From a virus: a stretch of DNA of 64,000 nt. The position numbers and the translations under genes are program-made. Every line of letters begins with the position of its first letter. Position 1 is the first letter of the stretch. Shown here piece after piece: positions 59,015 through 64,000 of this stretch. The notes beneath the pieces are model-generated. The model saw nothing but the letters and a program-made list of their open reading frames with translations, was not told where the DNA came from and ran no database searches. The stretch lies in IMG/VR virus record IMGVR_UViG_3300033149_001989, positions 1-64,000 of that record; one strand, 5' to 3'.

Positions 59015-59383
59015 ATGAATAGTAAAATAGGTAGAGCAGTTAGTTTTGTAACGGCACTTGCTATCTTTGCTGGTGTTTTGGCTGGAATGTCGGCATTGTT
59101 TATGCTTGCGTGGAATGTAGTAATGGTACAGGCAACAAATGCTGAACCACTTACATTTCTGCAAACATATGGGGGTGTAACTCTTGTGTTTGGCGGTATT
59201 GCTTTAGTTAAATTCATCCATAGTTATTTAGAAGGAACTAGGGAACGAATAAGAGCGAAGGTGGCTAAGGAGGCGATGGAAGGGTTAATGAACGAAATGG
59301 AGAAGATGAACGCCGAAATGGAAAAGACGAAGGGTGATGATGAGCTACCAGATGATGACAGTGTATTTCGGCACTTTATGTAA
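59015..59383 (+). CDS. Membrane protein with C-terminal coiled coil
   Basis: A 122-residue protein with two hydrophobic segments (about residues 10-33 and 52-68), then a charged coiled coil with Met-Asn-Glu-Met-Glu-Lys-type heptads. It may anchor cytoplasmic partners at the membrane. TGGTGAGGAGTAAAT precedes the ATG. Function unknown. Confidence 0.65.
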   Translation: MNSKIGRAVSFVTALAIFAGVLAGMSALFMLAWNVVMVQATNAEPLTFLQTYGGVTLVFGGIALVKFIHSYLEGTRERIRAKVAKEAMEGLMNEMEKMNAEMEKTKGDDELPDDDSVFRHFM

Positions 59384-59725
59384 ATGAAGAATTTACCAAA
59401 AATTTTAAAAGAACATATAGCAAACCAAAATAGTATGCTTGGTTCAACTGCGAAGTCAGGTGAGTTGAATAATTGGTTGAACGGTCAATTAAAAGAATTA
59501 AAGACGGCAAACCCCGAACTTTACGATTATATTATAAGTAGGAGTAAGTCATTTGCTAATGGTATAATGATGGTGCGTGACCCATATTCGATAGCCGTTT
59601 CATTATCATTAGAATATGTTTTGCTTTTGCGACTACTTGACATCGGCTTTGGTAAAGAGGCTAGTTTAAAGAAATTTACTGATATGATGGATAAGTGGGG
59701 GTTAGAGGGGCTGAATGGTTTATAG
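59384..59725 (+). CDS. Helical protein, unknown
   Basis: A 113-residue helical protein that starts directly after the stop of the membrane protein gene. It includes IAVSLSLEYVLLLRLLDIGF, an amphipathic or membrane-associated helix. It overlaps the next gene. No family recognised. Confidence 0.6.
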   Translation: MKNLPKILKEHIANQNSMLGSTAKSGELNNWLNGQLKELKTANPELYDYIISRSKSFANGIMMVRDPYSIAVSLSLEYVLLLRLLDIGFGKEASLKKFTDMMDKWGLEGLNGL

Positions 59726-60230
59726 GAAAGGCTACGGTTTTACTGCTGTTGACAAGGAAGAAGTCAGAAGCAAGTTTCTTGCCGTTCCAGAGAATAAGAA
59801 ATTATGGGATAGGTTAGAAGAAACAGTTAACCGTTTGCCTTGGACACGTTATTTAGTTGATAGTCTCAAAGATTGGATAGACCATCACGGCAGTTTAACC
59901 GCCAATCAAAAGTCACTGGTTACTAAATTATATTTGGATTGTTGTATTACTACTGAGGATAGATTGGCAGAGCAAAGGACTACACGAAAACTTTGTTATC
60001 GGCTGAATGAATTGGAGTTGGGCAAGTTACAAGTATTTATTAGTGATGTTTTATACAAAACTAATACAAGACCGTTTACGTCGGGACAAATAAACGCACT
60101 AAACAAGATTGCCCAAAGACACCAAAAAAAGTTGGCAGAAATTCCTGAGATACTTGATGAAAATTTCGATGGGTGGTTTTTCATAGAGCCTGATAAGTCC
60201 GAAGTTGACAATTCGGAAGGCATATGGTAA
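59715..60230 (+). CDS. Soluble protein, unknown
   Basis: A 171-residue helical protein with SLTANQKSLVTKLYLD and later TSGQINALNKIAQRHQKKLA, two copies of a similar helix pattern. It might bind nucleic acid. It ends at the next promoter. No family recognised. Confidence 0.62.
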   Translation: MVYRKGYGFTAVDKEEVRSKFLAVPENKKLWDRLEETVNRLPWTRYLVDSLKDWIDHHGSLTANQKSLVTKLYLDCCITTEDRLAEQRTTRKLCYRLNELELGKLQVFISDVLYKTNTRPFTSGQINALNKIAQRHQKKLAEIPEILDENFDGWFFIEPDKSEVDNSEGIW

Positions 60231-60233
60231 TAT
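60205..60233 (+). promoter_or_regulatory. Sigma70-type promoter for the MoxR/VWA genes
   Basis: TTGACA, 17 bases, TAATAT on the plus strand, overlapping the previous stop. The ATG at 60263 follows with AAAGGGGATAGCAA. Confidence 0.75.
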
Positions 60234-60262
60234 ACAAGAGAAAATAGTAAAGGGGATAGCAA

Positions 60263-61444
60263 ATGGAAAATATTGAACTCGTCAAATTATTGTTGCTTCA
60301 ATGCGGCAAAGTAGGAATTACACCAATGCTTTGGGGGCGTCACGGTATTGGTAAAAGTATGATTGTGAGGAGCATCTTTGAGGATGGGGGATATGAGGTT
60401 ATTGACCTTAGACTTGGACAGTTAGAAGTTGGTGACCTTATTGGTATGCCTGCTCAGGAATACTACTGTCCAAGTTGTAAAACAAAGTTTGGTTTTGCGG
60501 CTCGGTTCACTAATTGTCCTCTTTGCGAACAGAAAGGTGGTAAAGTTCCCATTTGCGGACAGACTGTTTGGTTACCCCCAAGTTGGTTTCCACAGCATGG
60601 CGAGAAGCGGTGCATCTTCTTTGACGAATTCAATCGTGGTCGGTTAGATGTTCAGCAGGCTGCTTTTCAGATTGTTCTTGACCGCAGAATACATACTCAC
60701 AAAATTCCTGATGATACCATTATCATTTGTGCCTGTAACCCACCATCAAGTGATGCAGGCACTGGTCAGGAATATAATGTTGAAGAACTTGACCCCGCCC
60801 TGCTAGACCGATTTGTGAATATTAAATTCACTTTAACTACTGATAACTGGTTACGGTGGGCACGAGAGAATAAAATCTTACAAGATATTATAGATTTTAT
60901 TGCTACTGAGCAGAAATTTCTCGGCAATGATGCAATAGATATTCCTATTGATATTACACCCTCTCCACGCTCCTACGAATTTCTGTCTAAACTGCTCTCT
61001 GGCGATACAATTCCTAAACGATACTGGACAGAGGTTGCTGAAACGGTAATTGGGTCAACTGCGGCTATTGCGTTTGTTCAATCCTTAAAGACTGATTTGG
61101 ATAAACCAATTAAGGCTAAAGACATATTTGACCATTTCGCTAAGGTTAAGAGTAAGGTTGAGGCTCAGGTTGGAACTGCGGATGATGGAAACGCTAGATT
61201 TGACTTACTCAGACTTACTCTTGATGAAATCACCCAATGTCTTGAGAATGATAAAAGCAGAAAGTATAATGAAAAACAACTTAATAATCTGGCTGATTTC
61301 CTTGTTATGCTTCCACAAGACTTGTCATTCTCTATGATTAAAGACTTGGCTACTAACCAAGATGTAAATGAGCGGCTGTTCCTTAATCGTGATGATTTGT
61401 TTACAATCCTAAAGACTGCTCGTAAAGGTGATATGAATGGCTAA
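60263..61444 (+). CDS. MoxR-type AAA+ ATPase with inserted zinc ribbon
   Basis: A 393-residue AAA+ ATPase. Walker A is LWGRHGIGKSM (23-33), Walker B is CIFFDEFNRG, and sensor 1 is IICACNPPSSD, followed by LDPALLDRFVNI. Between Walker A and B it has an insertion with YCPSCKTKFGF and NCPLCEQKGG (zinc ribbon). MoxR ATPases remodel protein complexes with a VWA partner, which is encoded next (overlap of eight bases). Its target in the phage cycle is unknown. Confidence 0.88.
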   Translation: MENIELVKLLLLQCGKVGITPMLWGRHGIGKSMIVRSIFEDGGYEVIDLRLGQLEVGDLIGMPAQEYYCPSCKTKFGFAARFTNCPLCEQKGGKVPICGQTVWLPPSWFPQHGEKRCIFFDEFNRGRLDVQQAAFQIVLDRRIHTHKIPDDTIIICACNPPSSDAGTGQEYNVEELDPALLDRFVNIKFTLTTDNWLRWARENKILQDIIDFIATEQKFLGNDAIDIPIDITPSPRSYEFLSKLLSGDTIPKRYWTEVAETVIGSTAAIAFVQSLKTDLDKPIKAKDIFDHFAKVKSKVEAQVGTADDGNARFDLLRLTLDEITQCLENDKSRKYNEKQLNNLADFLVMLPQDLSFSMIKDLATNQDVNERLFLNRDDLFTILKTARKGDMNG

Positions 61445-62969
61445 TAGTGAACTAATTGAGAGTGAAGTAATTGAACTATTGCTAGAGGGAAAGCACTTTT
61501 ATGGGCACTTCCTCCAGCAGTTTCGTAGACACGCTGTTAAAACAGGTATAGGTGAGGGCAATATCGTAGACACTCTTGGTGTTCTTATCAATGAGGATTT
61601 ACAACCTCACCTATACATAAATACTGATTTTTATAATAGTGGTGATTATGACCCAAAAAATCCTGCAAAACATAGTTGGGGGCTAACGCCAACTGAGAAG
61701 ATTGCTTTATTGGAACACGAAATACTGCATATTCTAAACAAGCATTTAATTCGCACCGAAAATCGTAATCACTATGTTGCTAATCTTGCCCAAGACCTAG
61801 CAATCAATCAGCATATCAAGGGGCTACCAAAGGGCGGTGGTTGTCCAAAGTGTAATGCTTTTGTAAGACTTACTCAGTTGGGACAGTTTAGAACTACTTG
61901 CCCTAGGTGTGGTGAGCTGCTTGACCCAAAGAAACATACATCAGAATGCCTCGATATTGGTAATTTTAAGATAGAGGGTAAAAAGTTAAATTTTGAACGA
62001 AACAAAGCGTTTGAGATTTATTACGATGCTCTCTGGAGTAAAATGCCAAAGTATATGGTAGAAATTGGAACTGCCATTACTGATAGTAAAGAAAAAGGTG
62101 CTAAAAGCAATATCAAGGGAGAATGTTCTGGTGGTACGGGTGATGGCACTTACAAGCAGAAAGAAGCTCAGGATAGTGAGAATAAGAATAAGGTTGGTTC
62201 AGGAAACAATGTTCAGATACAGGGTGTAGAAATACCAATGCCAATGGACAACCACGAAACTTGGGCTGCTGGTTCTGATAATCGGGAGATGGCTCACGAG
62301 AAAATAAAAGAAATGGCAAGGAAGGCGCTGCACAAAGCAAATGCTAAAAATCAGGGTAATATGCCAGGATGGTTGAAATCTCTTGTTGACCAATGCCTAG
62401 CACACAAGACAATCAGTTGGAAATCAGAACTGAAAAGGTTTTACGGTTTTCGGGAATTTTCGCACTTTGTCCCCACTCGAAAGAGGCTCAACCGCAGGTT
62501 TAGTATTGCATTCCCAGGCTACAAAGTTAAGCGGAAAGCACATATTGTCGTAGCGACGGATAGTTCGGGCAGTGTTTCTGATGAAGATTTTGCTAAATTT
62601 TGGGCAGAGATTATGACTATGTTCTCTGCTGGTGTTACCATAACTCACGTTGAATGTGATATGGATATTACTCACGTTCAACCATTCAAGAGAAAGCCAC
62701 CAAAAAATACTAAGATAAAGCGTTATGGATATGGTGGAACTACATTCAAACCACCATTTGAATTGGTAGAAAAAGGTCATTACAAGAATGGTAATGGTGA
62801 GGAATGGAAGTTAAAAACCAAAGTGGATGGTATCATCTATTGCACTGATGGTTATGGTGATTTTCCTAAGAAGATACCTTGTCCTACGATATGGGTTGTC
62901 ACGGCTGAACATAGCACTCACGGTTGGAGTCCAAAACTTGGTAAAATGATTGTGATGACAGAGGACTAA
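61437..62969 (+). CDS. VWA and HExxH putative metallopeptidase, MoxR partner (DUF2201-like)
   Basis: A 510-residue protein. The N-terminal part has IALLEHEILHILNKHLI (HEILH at 94-98) and a zinc-ribbon CPKC/CPRC insertion. A low-complexity Gly/Lys linker follows near 225-290. The C-terminal VWA-like domain has a metal site in VVATDSSGSVSDEDF and YGGTTFKPP and ends with IIYCTDGYGDFP. This is the layout of DUF2201-type putative metallopeptidases paired with MoxR ATPases. The two could form an ATP-driven chaperone/protease pair. Confidence 0.85.
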   Translation: MANSELIESEVIELLLEGKHFYGHFLQQFRRHAVKTGIGEGNIVDTLGVLINEDLQPHLYINTDFYNSGDYDPKNPAKHSWGLTPTEKIALLEHEILHILNKHLIRTENRNHYVANLAQDLAINQHIKGLPKGGGCPKCNAFVRLTQLGQFRTTCPRCGELLDPKKHTSECLDIGNFKIEGKKLNFERNKAFEIYYDALWSKMPKYMVEIGTAITDSKEKGAKSNIKGECSGGTGDGTYKQKEAQDSENKNKVGSGNNVQIQGVEIPMPMDNHETWAAGSDNREMAHEKIKEMARKALHKANAKNQGNMPGWLKSLVDQCLAHKTISWKSELKRFYGFREFSHFVPTRKRLNRRFSIAFPGYKVKRKAHIVVATDSSGSVSDEDFAKFWAEIMTMFSAGVTITHVECDMDITHVQPFKRKPPKNTKIKRYGYGGTTFKPPFELVEKGHYKNGNGEEWKLKTKVDGIIYCTDGYGDFPKKIPCPTIWVVTAEHSTHGWSPKLGKMIVMTED

Positions 62970-62970
62970 G

Positions 62971-63279
62971 TTGTCGAAGTTGCCAATTACTATTGAGGGG
63001 TATCTCGGTAATGATAACCAAGAAGTTGACCGTGACGAATACGGCAGAATTGTGGAGAATTTTTACTATCTTGGTTGTCCTAATCTGGATAGTGAGCATA
63101 AATTAGGTTGGTATGGACAACCAAGGTTTATCTATGATGTAGAGAAAGATATTACAGATATACTACAAAACAATCTCGGAAAGTATATTAGAATAACCAT
63201 TGAGGCAGTCGAAATCGGGGGCAGGGCGGAATGTGAGGTTTGTAAGCGGAGATTTGAATGTCTGACCAAAATAAAATAA
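62971..63279 (+). CDS. Small protein with a C-terminal C-x2-C-x5-C motif
   Basis: A 102-residue protein that starts with TTG and ends GGRAECEVCKRRFECLTKIK, the recurring motif at its extreme C-terminus. The rest is strand-rich and acidic. It begins just after the VWA gene and overlaps the next gene by 22 bases. Function unknown. Confidence 0.62.
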   Translation: MSKLPITIEGYLGNDNQEVDRDEYGRIVENFYYLGCPNLDSEHKLGWYGQPRFIYDVEKDITDILQNNLGKYIRITIEAVEIGGRAECEVCKRRFECLTKIK

Positions 63280-63740
63280 CTAGGCACAAAATTGTACTAT
63301 GCTCTAACTGCGGTTTTACGCACACAAATGTTAAACCGTATGCCACAGTAGATATGCGGGGCAATAATGCCGTTATGGTCATCAAAGCGTTATGCCCCGA
63401 ATGTCGAAAGGAGCAATTGAAGAACGAGACTCGTTTAGTAAATTGTGCTTATTGTGGATTAACGAAAGGAGAGAAACTACACCCAACTCTGATTGAACGG
63501 AGGGTGTTTGACGGGCAGAACACTTGCAATTTCTTTATTCAACTATGTGATGATTGCAAGAAGATACCTCATAACATAATTCGAGAAAAATTAGATAAAC
63601 AACTACAAAGCCTATGTAATAGTTGTGATGATAGGTTTAAATGCTTCACTGCACAACACACGGCTCCGATGAAAAGTTACCCCACAAGGGATGGGGTTCA
63701 CAGGAATACAAGGTCGAAGCGATTTAGGAGGATAGTATGA
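63258..63740 (+). CDS. Multi-zinc protein with the C-x2-C-x5-C motif
   Basis: A 160-residue protein. It has VLCSNCGFTH with LCPECRKEQ, then NCAYCGLTKG with LCDDCKKIP (two ribbons), then LCNSCDDRFKCFTAQH (the recurring motif) near residue 122. A basic tail ends the protein. Function unknown. Confidence 0.66.
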   Translation: MSDQNKITRHKIVLCSNCGFTHTNVKPYATVDMRGNNAVMVIKALCPECRKEQLKNETRLVNCAYCGLTKGEKLHPTLIERRVFDGQNTCNFFIQLCDDCKKIPHNIIREKLDKQLQSLCNSCDDRFKCFTAQHTAPMKSYPTRDGVHRNTRSKRFRRIV

Positions 63741-63886
63741 ACGAGGTAGAAATTTTAGAGGAAATGTTATCTATCTACAAACGATACTTTGAGGTAGTCC
63801 AAGAAATGGGGGCTATCACAATGTCAGAGGATGATAGTAAGCGACTGGCTGAACTGGAAACAAAGTTAGAGGCAATTCGGGATTAG
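63737..63886 (+). CDS. Small acidic protein (49 residues)
   Basis: A 49-residue acidic helical protein starting MNEVEILEEMLSIYKRYFEV. AGGAGGATAGT precedes the ATG, which overlaps the previous stop. Function unknown. From 63887 to 64000 I see no convincing gene, apart from a possible new ATG at 63982 with TTTAGG before it. Confidence 0.6.
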   Translation: MNEVEILEEMLSIYKRYFEVVQEMGAITMSEDDSKRLAELETKLEAIRD

Positions 63887-64000
63887 TTGAACATGGTGAG
63901 AAGAATAATTCTTAATAATAAGGAGAGGGGCAATAAGAATATAGTAAATCGCTACGAGAGTTAACTAAAATAAGATTTAGGATGGTAAAAAGTTTATTAT

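Noticed and set aside
59638-59670. TTGACA inside the gene at 59384-59725 as a promoter
   Set aside because: No acceptable -10 hexamer follows at 16-18 bases.
63893-63964. A 23-codon frame near the right end
   Set aside because: It has no ribosome site and no protein-like pattern beyond basic residues; probably spacer before the next gene.
1-64000. Alternative genetic code (stop codon reassignment)
   Set aside because: TAA, TAG and TGA are all used as ordinary ends of well-supported genes, and frame breaks occur at A-runs rather than at one particular stop codon.
1-64000. Integrated prophage or genomic island in a bacterial chromosome
   Set aside because: No integrase, attachment site, bacterial housekeeping operon or tRNA flank is visible. 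All regions have phage-like density. A temperate lifestyle cannot be excluded because the window is partial.

Overview
The window is an internal piece of the genome of an AT-rich, double-stranded DNA tailed bacteriophage. The evidence is a terminase large subunit, a portal, a head protease and scaffold, a major capsid protein, head-tail adaptors, a tail tube protein, tail assembly chaperones and the start of a tape measure protein, all on the minus strand in one late operon. Shine-Dalgarno sites are AGGAGG-like, and at least 13 promoters are close to TTGACA-N17-TATAAT, so the host is a bacterium using a sigma70-type polymerase. Nothing identifies the host more precisely. No integrase or repressor is visible.

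Layout. 1-14.6 kb (minus): tape measure, tail chaperones, tail tube, tail terminator and neck proteins, adaptors, capsid, decoration protein, scaffold and protease, interrupted by a glycosyltransferase, a metallophosphoesterase and a small nuclease. 14.7-29.7 kb (minus): a roughly 15 kb island of surface-sugar genes lying between the head genes and the portal. It has NeuB, CMP-sugar synthetase, KdsC-type phosphatase, a two-domain heptose-type kinase/nucleotidyltransferase, a split transketolase, an RmlD-type reductase, two SPASM radical SAM proteins, five methyltransferases or methyltransferase-like proteins and several glycosyltransferases. 29.7-39.5 kb (minus): portal, terminase, an intein-containing B12-type ribonucleotide reductase, a LamG protein, dUTPase, a deoxyribosyltransferase-like protein and ClpP. 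39.5-48.2 kb (minus): many small cysteine-rich genes, a GIY-YIG nuclease, an HNH remnant and a phage-encoded tmRNA, separated by intergenic modules made of GGCA-N4-TGCC palindromes and consensus promoters. 48.2-64 kb (plus): a second set of small zinc-ribbon-like genes with a kinase-fold protein, a GHKL ATPase fused to a zincin-like motif, an ATP-dependent ligase, Ku, and a MoxR ATPase/VWA pair.

How the genes may work together (inference). The sugar island could make one or more CMP- or NDP-activated unusual sugars and transfer them to virion proteins or the host surface. RNR, dUTPase and the deoxyribosyltransferase-like protein serve nucleotide supply. Ku and the ligase form a candidate end-joining pair for incoming or broken phage DNA. 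The tmRNA suggests viral control of ribosome rescue. At least eleven proteins on both strands share a short Cys motif, C-x2-C-x2-[R]-[FY]-x-C-[FYLMW]-[TS], which I do not recognise as a described family and consider the best candidate for something new, together with the sugar island and the tmRNA.
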